Assembly: GCA_002049455.2 (NCBI GenBank)
Contig: KV918914.1
Location: 62,001-126,000 of the forward strand
From: Porphyra umbilicalis
Taxonomy: Eukaryota; Rhodophyta; Bangiophyceae; Bangiales; Bangiaceae
DNA length: 64,000 bases
Direction: 5' to 3'
Part shown: positions 10,290-20,715 of the stretch, one piece after another
How positions within the stretch are numbered: position 1 is the stretch's first letter
How the letters are laid out: each line of letters starts with the position of its first letter
Notes under the pieces: generated by a model
The model's input: only the letters and a program-made list of their open reading frames with translations
Told to the model about the DNA's origin: nothing
Databases searched by the model: none
Position numbers and translations under genes: made by a program

Positions 10290-12479
10290 CTTGACGATAA
10301 GGGGCGGACCCCCGTGACAAGGCCCACGAGGAGTTCAAGACGGGGCGGCAAGCCGAAGAGAGGATCGACGAGGGACAACCTCCACCTCTCCCGCCGGACA
10401 AGACGTATCCCAAGCCGGAGGTCCACTGCGAGGGCGTCCCCGACACGCTTCGTGGTGACGTGGACGACCTCCTCGAGGAGTACAAGGCGCTGTGGGCGGG
10501 GCAACTCGGCAAGGTCGACGTCACCCCGCACCGGATCGAGGTGACCCCCAGGGCACGGCCACGGCGGGCCCAACCCTATCGGGCGAGCCACGCTTCGAGG
10601 GACATCATCGCCAAGGAGGTGCAACGCCAGCGGGACCTCGGGGTTATCGAGCCCTCAAGCGCCGAGTGGGCCTTCCCTGTGGTTCTGGTTCCGAAACCCG
10701 ACGGGACAGTGCGGTTCTGTGTGGATTACCGCCGACTTAACGAGGTCACGTTGCGGGATGTGTACCCGTTGCCACGAATGGACGATTGTTTTGACTTCCT
10801 TGGGGACGCCAAGGTGTTTTCGACGCTCGACTGCAACTCGGGGTATTGGCAGATCCCCGTGGCGGATGAGGACCGGGACAAGACGACCTTCGTTTGCCAC
10901 AAGGGGGCCTACCGCTACATCCGCCTTCCCTTCTGGCTGTCCAATGCCCCGGCGACCTTCCAACGGGCCATCGACATGATCCTCGGGGGACTCAAGTGGA
11001 AGAGCTGCCTCGTGTACCTCGACGACATCATCGTCTTCTCGCAGTCTGCGGGGGAACACGTGGAACACCTCCGGGAGGTCTTCGCGGCGCTGCGCGGCGC
11101 GGGTGTCTCCCTGAAGGCCAAGAAGTGCCACTTGTTCCAAGAGGAGGTGGAGTATTTGGGCCATATCGTGGGCCGGGGGGAGCTGAAGGTACAAGACAAG
11201 AACGTCCGCGGACTCAAGGTGGCGTCTCCCCCGCGGTGCAAGAAGGACCTACGTAGCTTCCTCGGGATGTGCAACGTGTATCGGAGGTTCGTCAAGGACT
11301 ACGCCCAAGTGGCGCGGCCGTTGGCCGCCATGACAAGTTCCAAGAGGCCCGACCGGTGGGGGACGCTGTCCGACGAGGCCCTGGGGGCATTCGAGGAACT
11401 CAAGAGACGACTCACGGCGGCCCCCATCCTCGCCCTGCCGAGGCGACAAGGGACCTACACGTTGGATACAGACGCAGGCGCGGGGCAGGTCGGCGCCGTC
11501 CTTTTACAAGAACAACCCGACCAATCCACGCGGCCCGTTGGCTATTGGAACCGTTCCCGCAGCGCGGCGGAGCGAAACTACAGTACGACGGAGCGGGAGT
11601 GCCTCGCGATTGTGTGGGCGTCCCTCCTTCTCCGCCCCTACGTCGAGGGGACCCGCTTCACGGTGCGCACGGACCACGCGGCGCTCAAGTGGATGCTGCA
11701 TATGGACGGGGCTCACGGGAAGCTGGCGCGGTGGCGGTTGCGACTGGCGGAGTTCGACTACGTGGTACAGACACGCCCCGGGGCGTCACACCACGCGGCG
11801 GACACGATGTCACGGATCTCAGCACCCGCGGGAGACGAGGGGGCGATACCCGACGCGGTACCTTGTCTGGCGTTGCCCAACTCGTCGGCCGCGTGGCAGT
11901 TACCGCCGGAGACCAAGGGGGGGCTCCTAGGCCCCCTAACGCTCGCCGAGCTCCTCGAGGGGCAGGCGGAGGACGGACGGTGCAAGGAAGTCCGCGCGGC
12001 GATGGACAGCAACGACAAGTCGCGGTTCCGCGAGGACTCGAACGGCCTGTTGGTACGCACGGCGCCGTTGGACGGGGCCACGCAAGTCTACGTGCCGACC
12101 CACATGCGCTACGGGGTGATGATGCGGGAGCCCTACCCTCCGCAAGCCGGGCACCCGGGGGCGAACACGATGTACACGTCGATGCGACGGTGGTTTTATT
12201 GGAAGTGTATGGTGGTGGACGTCTACGCCTTCGTGACCAACTGCACTCAGTGCGCGAGGAACCGCGTCGGCAAGCGACGCAAGACAAACCACCTCAAGAC
12301 CTGCCCCCCTACGGAACCGCTGACGGATCTGTGTATGGACCTGCTTGGCCCCCTTCCCCGGACGGCGGCGGGGAATGAGCATCTGTTGGTCATCGTGGAC
12401 CGCTTCTCCAAAATGACGCGGGCCATCCCCCTTCAGCGGATCGACGCGGAATACATCGCGTGTGGACCCGCTGGTGGGG
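10290..12479 (+). pseudogene. pol of element A (RT, RNase H, start of integrase), truncated
   Basis: RT spans about 10440-11250, with FCVDYRRLN near 10712 and the catalytic YLDD at 11015-11026. RNase H (YTLDTDAGAGQVGAVL, RTDHAALKWML) lies at about 11450-11750. The integrase zinc-binding region and first catalytic part (MDLLGPLP near 12340) follow. After RIDAEYIA at 12459 the sequence jumps directly to the chromodomain region (TGGACCCGCTGGTGGGG), so about 840 bp present in A' are missing. Element B is inserted 20 bp later. The end of the open frame to 12586 is LTR sequence, not protein. Confidence 0.88.
12474..12479. repeat. Target-site duplication of element B (GTGGG/G)
   Basis: GTGGGG at 12474-12479 recurs at 31382-31387. 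One base may be chance, so the duplication is 5 or 6 bp. The two flanks rejoin into the chromodomain coding sequence of element A (W-W-G-Y). Confidence 0.85.
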
Positions 12480-12846
12480 TGTTGCATTCGGCAGGGGCTA
12501 AGTCCAGTACTTATGCCCCTGCCGGGACTTGCGCCCGTCTCTCCGTACTTCGGAATGCGGCCTGTGGGACGGCTGTCCCTCCCTAAGTAGCCCCCCCTAT
12601 TCGGGCCAGGGGCTACTCTTACGTCTCTCTTTTTCGTCTGTTTTCGTCTTGTTATTACGGCGCCGGCCTTGCCTCGCGCCGCCCCGTCTTGCTCGCCATC
12701 TGAATCTTGGCGTCCCTCTCGAGTCCTGGCCTCTGAGCGCCTTTGCGCCTTCTAGGTCCTCTCGGTAGGTTGACCCTTTATTTCCTTCTCTTTTGTACTG
12801 TCAGTGTGGTTCTAGGGTATTTGTTCGCGCCTTCTTTGTTGCCACT
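12480..12846 (+). repeat. Element B 5' LTR (367 bp)
   Basis: It starts TGTTGCATTCGG and ends TTGCCACT; the 3' copy ends TTGCCACA. A strong hairpin (GGCAGGGGC...GCCCCTGCC) lies just inside the 5' end. Identity to 31015-31381 is about 96.5% by eye, with differences clustered near 12775. Confidence 0.93.
12490..12523 (+). other. 9-bp hairpin near the start of the B LTR
   Basis: GGCAGGGGC and GCCCCTGCC pair perfectly around a 16-nt loop. It is unchanged in the 3' LTR (31025-31058). It could form in RNA at the transcript end or bind protein; the function is inferred only. Confidence 0.6.
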
Positions 12847-12848
12847 CT

Positions 12849-12866
12849 TGGTGGAGCAGCAGGGGA
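12849..12866 (+). other. Primer binding site of element B
   Basis: TGGTGGAGCAGCAGGGGA starts 2 nt after the LTR. It is the same tRNA complement as in element A, although the two LTRs are unrelated. Confidence 0.8.
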
Positions 12867-13087
12867 GAGGGCGTCGTCCCTTTGGAGGGACGCCTCTCCT
12901 CTCGCGAGCCCCGGCGACAACGGTGCGGACGCCCCTGACGGTTCACGTGACGTGACCACTTCGTGGTCCCGGTCACCCGGCGGCTGTTGTTGCAGGCCGG
13001 GGGAGTCGCTCGACGGTGCCCGACGGGCCGTGGTGCCGTCGTGTCCGGGTTTGTGCTATCTCGAGACAAGAAGCCAACCTATCTCCG

Positions 13088-14971
13088 ATGGCGAGCGGGG
13101 GTGCCGATCCCCCGCGCTTTGCCCCCCCTCATGATACCGGCGCTGACGCTCGGCGTACAGCCGACGGGTCAGCCCCTGCGACTACGACTCCCCCTCTTCC
13201 CCGCAATGCCTCTGGTCTCCCCGATCCAACCGCAGCGGCTCCCGCTTCGGGCGGCTCGGGCGCTTCCCTCGGCGATACTAGTCGTCGCGCGGAGCAATCG
13301 GCGGTCGCCGAGTTAACGACGCTCGTGCGTACGTTGGCCGCGTCCGTCCGAGAGCAACGCGCCGACGTGACAACGTTGCCCGACCCAACTGGGACGTTGC
13401 CGATGTCGACCGCCAGTTGACCCCGGCCCACTGACCCAACACCGGCAAACACCCCGGCCCCGCGCGACCGGCCCCGGTCGCGCAGGTCCGCTGCCTCAAC
13501 GTCGCCGTTGGCCTCGCGGAGCGCGGGCGTACGATCGGATCCCGACGCCCGCTCTTCGCGGTCTGCCGATGACGACAAGCCGCCCCGAGACCCCAGCAGC
13601 AGCATCAGCAGTGACAGCACCGGCCCCGCGCGCCACCGCGTTCGCTCGCTGCGCCGCATCCGCACGCGGGTCACCGGTCGGACAGCTTCGACGCCAATGA
13701 GGGTCATCCCCTGGCCGCTTCCCTTGACGTCCAAGCATGGCCCGTTCTCGTCGCTGCTCGACTTCCGCAGCTACCTCGTCCGCAATGCGGATCCGACGTA
13801 CGGCCGGTCGCAAGCAAGCCAACTCCACAGGCGCCATCGCCTGCTGGACGGTCCGTTCCACGGCGTCACGCTCTTCGATGGCTCGGATCCGCTGGCCGTC
13901 CTGGCGCTCCTCACTCGCCTCCGCACAGCCGCGGACGAAATGGATGTCACTTTGGGCGAGGCCCCGTACCTCCTCGCCTACCGCATTGGCGGTGAGGCCA
14001 AGGACGACTTCGTCCAGGAAACAAATGGCCCACACGGCAGCGCCGTCGGTACCAGTTTCCCGCACACGATCAACTATCTGTTGACCCGCTATGCACCCGA
14101 GGACGCCCTGCACACCGCCGAAATGGCCCTCCGCACCGCGGAGCAGCGCCAAGACGAAGGCGAACGCGCTTTCTATCAGCGGTTGATGAGGCTCGGCCGA
14201 CAGCTCATGGGTATGTACGACCCGGGGCAGCTACGGTACCTGTTCCTGAAAGGGCTTCACCCCTCGGTACGTGCCCAAGCCGAGCTGGCCGACCGCACAT
14301 GCGCCACCTTCGACGAACTCGTGGCGCTTTCGCAGAAGATCGGCGATGGGCTCCGCTCGGTCAAGGTCACCACCGGCAAAGCCGACCGGTATGCCAAGGC
14401 CAAGAGCGTCCTGCAGCTGGGCGCCGGGAGCGGAGCAAAAGCCAAACCGGTCCTCTGGGCGGCGCCACCGGCGACGACGTCGGAGGCCACGCCGCCACAG
14501 AGCCGGAACCCCATGGGTCGGCCTCTACCGCAGCAGCCGTTCCAGGCATTCAACCCTACGCCATCGGCGGCCCGGACGCCGTTGGCCAGAACGGCAACCC
14601 AATGGTCTCCCCGACCGGGCGGTTTGGCGGGACGGCCGGCTCTGGTCCACCTGAGCCAGGTGCAGTGCCACCGCTGCCGCCGTTTCGGTCACTACGCCCG
14701 CGTATGTCCTTCGCTCGACCGGGCGATGGGGACAGATGCGCCGCCTGCGGTCGCCCCGGGACCCCCTGGCGCGGCCCGTCCTGCCTTACGCCCGAGTCGT
14801 ATGCAATACGCGATGGCCGCCATCGCCGGGGACCCCTGGGGTGATCCGCTGGTGCCGGACGACACCGGCTCCCTCAGCGGAGACGAGACGGTCGGCGCCT
14901 TGCTCAGGGATCCGCAACCGGATCCGAGTCCAACGGTGGACCCATCTGCCCCTGCCGGGCCGGGAAACTAA
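13088..14971 (+). pseudogene. gag of element B with one in-frame TGA
   Basis: The frame starts at ATG 13088 (MASGGADPPRF) and ends at TAA 14969-14971. A TGA at codon 111 (13418-13420) breaks it; the long uninterrupted part is 13421-14971. The middle is a Gag capsid-like region (from about 13730). The C-terminal part has a CCHC zinc knuckle C-x2-C-x4-H-x4-C (CHRCRRFGHYARVC, near 14670). The last two sense codons form a GGGAAAC slippery heptamer. Family A also has a stop in the same frame between an N-terminal piece and gag, so the TGA could be either decay or a regulated stop. Confidence 0.82.
14962..14968 (+). promoter_or_regulatory. -1 frameshift slippery heptamer GGGAAAC, gag/pro of B
   Basis: In the gag frame the bases read G-GGA-AAC directly before the TAA stop, which is the X-XXY-YYZ form required for tandem -1 slippage. 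The -1 frame is open from at least 14845 through the heptamer into the protease active site at 15136. This is the expected layout for making Gag-Pro-Pol. No downstream pseudoknot was modelled. Confidence 0.75.
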
Positions 14972-15151
14972 CACGGGGCGTGCCGCTAGCGGCTCGGCCG
15001 CCCCGTGGCGCCCCCAGCCCGCAGGGTCCAAAGATACGGATACACCGTATCTTGGCTCCTGTATACCGGCAGTATACCATCCCCGCGGCCCTCGGCTTTG
15101 ACGAGGCTCGCGTGCGGCTGATGACACCGACCCTAGATACAGGCGCCGGGC
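14963..15151 (+). pseudogene. N-terminal protease of element B, cut by A'
   Basis: The -1 frame after the slippery site encodes a linker and then TLDTGAG, the protease active site, ending mid-codon at 15151. A' is inserted here. The frame resumes after 23918 as PSIIRVDALPTGW, so the uninterrupted motif was DTGAGPSIIR. The active site was destroyed by the insertion. Confidence 0.88.
15147..15151. repeat. Target-site duplication of A' (CGGGC)
   Basis: CGGGC at 15147-15151 is repeated at 23914-23918. Removing one copy plus A' restores the protease codons GGC GCC GGG CCC TCG. Confidence 0.95.
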
Positions 15152-15649
15152 TGTAGCGGTTCTAAGCACCACCACGTTTGTTCGTCGTCTGGCCGAAGTG
15201 ACCTCTTGATCAGCTCGGTCCGTCGAAGGAACTGCCCCGGAAATCGACCCACAGCCCAGCCTTCCCCCAACGGGAGGAGAGGATCACGGCAAAGCCCAGG
15301 GGGGAATCGTAGTCCAAAGCACAGTTGGTTTTATCAAACGGCGACGGGGACGGCGTCCCCGCTGTCAATAAACCCCTCCCAAACCCGAACGCCGGTGGCC
15401 AAAGTAGCCACCCCAAATGCGCCAAACAGATAAATCCCTCCAAAGCGAAAAGTTCAAACAAGTAGTAGAGGGCTGGGAAAACCACTTGGGAAAAGCCCCG
15501 CCCCCGACCGAATCCAATCTCCCCGAGATCTGGACAGGTCATTCCCTTGCTGGCCCGGATCGGGATATTTTGGGACGGCCCGCGGGGGGTGTGCTGTACA
15601 CAGCTGAGGGGCCACGCCCCTTCCAACTGTCAGACCCCCGACCGCCACA
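15152..15649 (-). repeat. A' 3' LTR (498 bp)
   Basis: On the plus strand it starts TGTAGCGGTTCT and ends GACCGCCACA, and it matches 23417-23913. On the plus strand it contains CAATAAACCC, an AATAAA antisense to the element's genes. Confidence 0.95.
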
Positions 15650-15663
15650 CAGCCCCCTCGTCG
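15650..15663 (-). other. A' polypurine tract
   Basis: The minus strand reads CGACGAGGGGGCTG directly before the 3' LTR, the expected plus-strand primer site. Outer copy A has the same tract at 33199-33209. Confidence 0.75.
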
Positions 15664-15961
15664 CGTGACGTGGCGTCCCTGCCCGTCCCGCGACGACCCC
15701 TGGGGAGGGGGTTCCGGCCCGGCCCCCTGGCCGGGTGCCGGCCACAACCGCCACCCCCCCCCCCCCCGATCCTCGCCCCACAGGGGTTGTCGAGGTCGGT
15801 CCGCGGACTGGATCGGCCCCGCGCCCCACCGGCGTGGCGTGGCACGCGGCCCGCACCGGTGTCTCGCGGCCCCCACACCCCCCGTGACGCACGTTGGCCC
15901 CACCTCTCCCCGTGGGCCCACACGCACACCCCGGTCTCACCCCCCCCACCCACACAGGCAA

Positions 15962-16330
15962 CTCCACGACTCCTCCACGCCACCCCACGACGTAACCCTC
16001 CGCGCACGTTGCGACGAGGTGTTCGCCGACTCGTTCCTCCGCCCACCCCACGACGTGCCGTCCACCCCTCCCCCGTGGCGCCCGCCGCTCCTTGCTTCTG
16101 TCGGCCCCCGGGGGTTCCCCCCCCCCCTTCGCCACGCTCAACTCCGCGGCTCCTCCCCACCACCCCGCGACGTAACCCACCCGCGCTGGCTGCGACGCGG
16201 TGCTCGCCGACTCGTTCCTCCTCCCACCCCACGACGTGCCGTCCACCCCCCCCCGTGGTGCCCGTCGCTTCTTGCTTCTTGCTTCTGTGGGTCCTCGGGG
16301 GGTCCCCCCCCCGTCCTCCTCCACCGCGCG
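15962..16330 (+). repeat. ~180-bp tandem duplication in the A' 3' region
   Basis: Two diverged C-rich copies, about 15962-16138 and 16139-16330, share CACGACGTGCCGTCCACC and neighbouring blocks. Outer copy A has one copy. It lies upstream of the antisense ORF start, so it may alter that ORF's 5' region. Confidence 0.6.
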
Positions 16331-16433
16331 GTTGCCCCCACCTCCCTCGTCGGACCGAGGACCCGGCCCCCCCCCCCGACAACAAGGTGTCCGCGTCTAC
16401 GTCGTCCTCCGCGATGGCCGACAAGAAGGGGAG

Positions 16434-17207
16434 ATGGCGTCCTCCACCGGCGTGGGCCCCCTACCCGTGTTGTCCGACCCGTCGACGTGGGCGCCGGCGT
16501 GGGAGCGTGAGGAAGCCCGCATGGGCGAAGCCGACGCGCTGGCCCGCGCGACGTTACGGGGCATCGACTCGGTGCGCCCCGCCAACCCGTTCGCCAAGCA
16601 CAACGCGGCCATGTCGCACACCCTCGTACCGTCCCTCGACGACCGCGCCTCGTCGATCACCGTGGTGCGGCGTAGCCGCGAGGTGGGGTACCGTCATTCT
16701 CACGTCGGCTTCATGGACGACGCCCCCGGGGACTCGCCGTGGGTGCCGACCTTCGCCTACATCTTGACGTCTCCCCCGTTCATCGGGGCGTCCGACAAGG
16801 AAGACCACACGACGGTCCAGTCGACGACTGCCCGCAACCACCACCGGGGCGGGCTCACAGGCCACCCCGTAGCCCGTCATCGAGCGGAGTTCCTAAGTTG
16901 TGCCACGGCGACCCGCTCGCGCTTGAACTTGTCGACTCCCGCGTGGTGCTACGGGGTGGAGGTCCCATACGGCAGCATGGCGTCACTCCCGTGGGTCCCC
17001 GCGGACACAACGGACGACCTCCACGCGGGGCAGCATACCCGGTGGGCCATCCTCCATATCGAGTGGGCCCGCCTCGAGGCGCCGCTGAACAAGGAAAGGA
17101 TGAAACACGACGGGAGAGAGGGGACCACCCCACGTGGTTGTAGTAGCTCAGAGTGTAGAAGGTGTTGTTGCGTTGACGGTGCCGGTCGGCGCGTCAGCGA
17201 CCAGTAA
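16434..17207 (+). CDS. Antisense ORF of family A (257 aa), unknown function
   Basis: It lies between pol and the 3' LTR on the strand opposite gag-pol. It starts at ATG 16434 (MASSTGVGPLPVLSDP) and ends at TAA 17205-17207, 315 bp short of the convergent pol stop. Outer copy A has the same ORF with the same start context (32602-31829, minus), broken by one TAG at codon 17. The two copies differ at roughly 20 residues, many conservative. No domain is recognised; it has Trp-rich stretches (TWAPAWEREEAR, DSPWVPTFAYIL) and a basic, Cys/Ser-rich tail. A role accessory to transposition is inference. The frame is also open further upstream without ATG. Confidence 0.6.
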   Translation: MASSTGVGPLPVLSDPSTWAPAWEREEARMGEADALARATLRGIDSVRPANPFAKHNAAMSHTLVPSLDDRASSITVVRRSREVGYRHSHVGFMDDAPGDSPWVPTFAYILTSPPFIGASDKEDHTTVQSTTARNHHRGGLTGHPVARHRAEFLSCATATRSRLNLSTPAWCYGVEVPYGSMASLPWVPADTTDDLHAGQHTRWAILHIEWARLEAPLNKERMKHDGREGTTPRGCSSSECRRCCCVDGAGRRVSDQ

Positions 17208-17521
17208 ACCCCGCGTAGGTCATTTGCATACCCCTCGCGAGAGCGCCCCTTGTACTCCGAACCGAATCCCGATCCCACCTTGTGATCCGCCTCCTGACAG
17301 ATCCGCACGGGCCAGCCGGCCCGATCCGCCCCCTCAGAACACGTCCTCGATGCCCGATCAATTTGGCCGGACGGCACGGCCACGGGGAGGGCCACGATCC
17401 CGCCGCGCGACAGTGATGGTCACCACCACGGCCACGTGGCTCCGACCGGGACACGTGTGGTAACCGAAAATCCGCCACGATTCGGAACCTGAACATCCAC
17501 GTGTCCCACATGGAAATCGAC

Positions 17522-20500
17522 TTAGGCGAGGAAGTCGACGACCGACCCGGCTTCTTCGACTCGTAGGCCCACACGCCGCATGTACTGGTGCACCTTACGT
17601 TGGTCGAATCGACTGGCCAACTCGAGGGTGTCCTCCTCGGGGTGGTACCCCCACCAGCGGGTCCAAAGGCGTAGCGTGCCGTCGTCCGCGACTTCGTGGC
17701 CCACGAAGGCCTCCCAGACGAACTCCTTGCCCGTGTGTTGATGCCCCTCGGGGACCACGATGTCTTGAGGCACCCCGAGGTTCTGCAGGAGCGTCTGCGG
17801 ATCCCCCGGTGGGCCCGGCGCCGCCGTCACGTGGTCGCTGCTTACCGTCTCAGGGTACCCGCCGATGTCCAGCGAGAACGTGCCTTCCCCGCGGGACAAC
17901 ACCTTGTACGGTCCGGCCGCGCGGGTCCCGAGCTTATACTTGGTCCGCGCGTGGCCATCGACAAACACCCAGTCCCCCGCGTGTACGTCCTTGTTGACCG
18001 GTCGTACGCGGGCGTCGTAGTTCCTCTTGTACCGCCGCTGTGCCAACGTGAGGGACTTCCGCACCTTGTGGATCAGGTTCCGTAGCCGCGCTCGGATGCC
18101 CTCGCGGACGGCTCGTGGGCTGCCGTCCGTCTCCTCGGGTGCCGGAAAGCCGACGAGGCGTTCCACGGAGAGGCTCCGCACACGCTCGGGGGTGACGAAC
18201 TAGAGGGGCGCCACCCCGGTGCTCTGCTGCGGTCGGCTGTTGTAGGCCAACGTCAGCATCGACACCAACTCGTCCCATCGGTCTTGGTGGTCCTCGACGT
18301 ACGTCCGCAACTGGCCCACGATGGTCCGGTTGTAGCGTTCCACTTGGCCGTTCGTCTGCGGGTGGTACGTCGTGGAGTACCGGTTGGAGATCCCGAGGAG
18401 CGAGCAAACCCCTTGGAAGTACGTGGAACGGAACTGGGGGCCATTGTCGGACAACACCGTCGCCGGGGGTCCATAGGCCGCCACCCAGTAGTCCAAAAAG
18501 GCCGCCGCGATGGATTCCGCGTCGATCCGCTGAAGGGGGATGGCCCGTGTCATCTTGGAGAAGCGATCCACGATGACCAACAGGTGTTCGTTCCCCGCCT
18601 CGGTTCGGGGGAGGGGACCGAGCAGATCCATACACAGGTCCGTCAGCGGCTCCGTAGGGGGGAATGTCTTGAGGTAGTTCGTCTTCCGTCGCTTGCCGAC
18701 GCGGTTCCGCGCGCACTGCACGCAGTTCGCCACGAAGGCGTAGACGTCCACCACCATACACTCCCAATAAAACCATCGTCGCATCGACGTGTACATCTTG
18801 TTGGCCCCCGGATGCCCGGCTTGCGGAGGGTAGTGCTCCCGCATCATCACCCCGTAGCGCATGTGGGTCGGCACGTAGACTTGCGTGGCCCCGTCCAACG
18901 GCGCCGTGCGCACCAACAGGCCGTTCGAGTCCTCGCGGAACCGCGACTTGTCGTTGCTGTCCATCGCCGCGCGGACCTCCTTGCACCGTCCGTCCTCCGC
19001 CTGCCCCTCGAGGAGCTCGGCGAGCGTTAGGGGGCCTAGGAGCCCCCCCTTGGTCTCCGGCGGTAACTGCCACGCGGCCGACGAGTTGGGCAACGCCAGA
19101 CAAGGTACCGCGTCGGGTATCGCCCCCTCGTCTCCCGCGGGTGCTGAGATCCGTGACATTGTGTCCGCCGCGTGGTGTGACGCCCCGGGGCGTGTCTGCA
19201 CCACGTAGTCGAACTCCGCCAGTCGCAACCGCCACCGCGCCAGCCTCCCGTGAGCCCCGTCCATATACAGCATCCACTTGAGCGCCGCGTGGTCCGTGCG
19301 CACCGTGAAGCGGGTCCCCTCGACGTAGGGGCGGAGAAGGAGGGACGCCCACACAACCGCGAGGCACTCCCGCTCCGTCGTACTGTAGTTTCCCTCCGCC
19401 GCGTTGAGGGAGCGGCTCCAATAGCCAACGGGCCGCGTGGATTGGTCGGATTGTTCTTGTAAAAGCACCGCGCCGACCTGCCCCGCACTTGCGTCCGTGT
19501 CCAACGTGTAGGTGCCCTGTCGCCTCGGCAGGGCGAGGATGGGGGCCTCCGTGAGTCGCCTCTTGAGTTCCTCGAATGCCCCCAGGGCCTCGTCGGACAG
19601 CGTCCCCCACCGGTCGGGCCTCTTGGAACTTGTCATAGCGGCCAACAGCCGCGCCACTTGGGCGTAGTCCTTGACGAACCTCCGATACACGTTGCACATC
19701 CCGAGGAAGCTACGTAGGTCCTTCTTGCACCGCGGGGGAGACGCCTCGTTGAGTCCGCGGATGTTCTTGTCTTGTACCTTCAGCTCCCCCCGGCCCACGA
19801 TATGGCCCAAATACTCCACCTCCTCTTGGAACAAGTGGCACTTCTTGGCCTTCAGGGAGACACCCGCGCCGCGCAGCGCCGTGAAGACCTCCCGGAGGAG
19901 TTCCACGTGTTCCCCCGCCGTCTGCGAGAAGACGATGATGTCGTCGAGGTACACGAGGCAGCTCTTCCACTTGAGTCCCCCGAGGATCATGTCGATGGCC
20001 CGTTGGAAGGTCGCCGGGGCATTGGACAGCCCGAAGGGAAGGCGGATGTAGCGGTAGGCCCCCTCGTGGCAAACGAAGGTCGTCTTGTCTCGGGCCTCGT
20101 CCGCCACGGGGATCTGCCAATACCCCGAGTTGCAGTCGAGCGTCGAAAACACCTTGGCGTCCCCGAGGAAGTCAATACAATCGTCCATTCGTGGCAACGG
20201 GTACACATCCCGCACCGTGACCTCGTTAAGTCGGCGGTAATCCACGCAGAACCGCACTGTCCCGTCGGGCTTCGGAACCAGAACCACAGGGAAGGCCCAC
20301 TCGGCGCTTGAGGGCTCGATAACCCCGAGGTCCCGCTGGCGTTGCACCTCCTTGGCGATGATGTCCCTCGAAGCGTGGCTCGCCCGATAGGGTTGGGCCC
20401 GTCGTGGCCGTGCCCCGGGGGTCACCTCGATCCGGTGCGGGGTGACGTCGACCTTGCCGAGTTGCCCCGCCCACAGCGCCTTGTACTCCTCGAGGAGGTC

Positions 20501-20715
20501 GTCCACGTCACCACGAAGCGTGTCGGGGACGCCCTCCCAGTGGACCTCCGGCTTGGGATACGTCTTGTCCGGCGGGTGAGGTGGAGGTTGTCCCTCGTCG
20601 ATCCTCTCTTCGGCTTGCCGACCCGTCTTGAACTCCTCGTCGGGCTTGTCACGGGGGTCTGCCCCCATCGTTAGGACCGCCCCCGGTTCCTCCTCCTCCT
20701 CACGTGCAGCGGTCC
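17522..20715 (-). pseudogene. pol of A': RT, RNase H, integrase, chromodomain-like tail; one TAG
   Basis: RT has FCVDYRRLN and YLDD (19940-19951). RNase H has TLDTDASAGQVGAVL. The integrase has an H-x-H-C-C-like zinc region (ANCVQCARNRVGK), then MDLLGPLP, VLSDNGPQF and YHPQTNGQVERYNR, the D-D-E core. The reading frame then meets a TAG at 18202-18200 (after TGVAPL). It continues in the same frame through an integrase C-terminal domain (VRPVNKDVHAGDWV) to a chromodomain-like module (LRLWTRWWGYHPEEDTLEL) and stops at 17522. It lies in the -1 frame relative to protease. The single nonsense codon implies a recently lost or suppressible frame. Confidence 0.9.

Noticed and set aside
12480..12846. 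Solo LTR inserted in element A
   Set aside because: It has no target duplication of its own; it pairs with 31015-31381 across the GTGGG(G) duplication, so it is the 5' LTR of B.
17934..19697. A 587-codon minus-strand frame beside A' pol
   Set aside because: An out-of-frame shadow of RT-RNase H-integrase; the same shadow appears at 11269-12378 in copy A.
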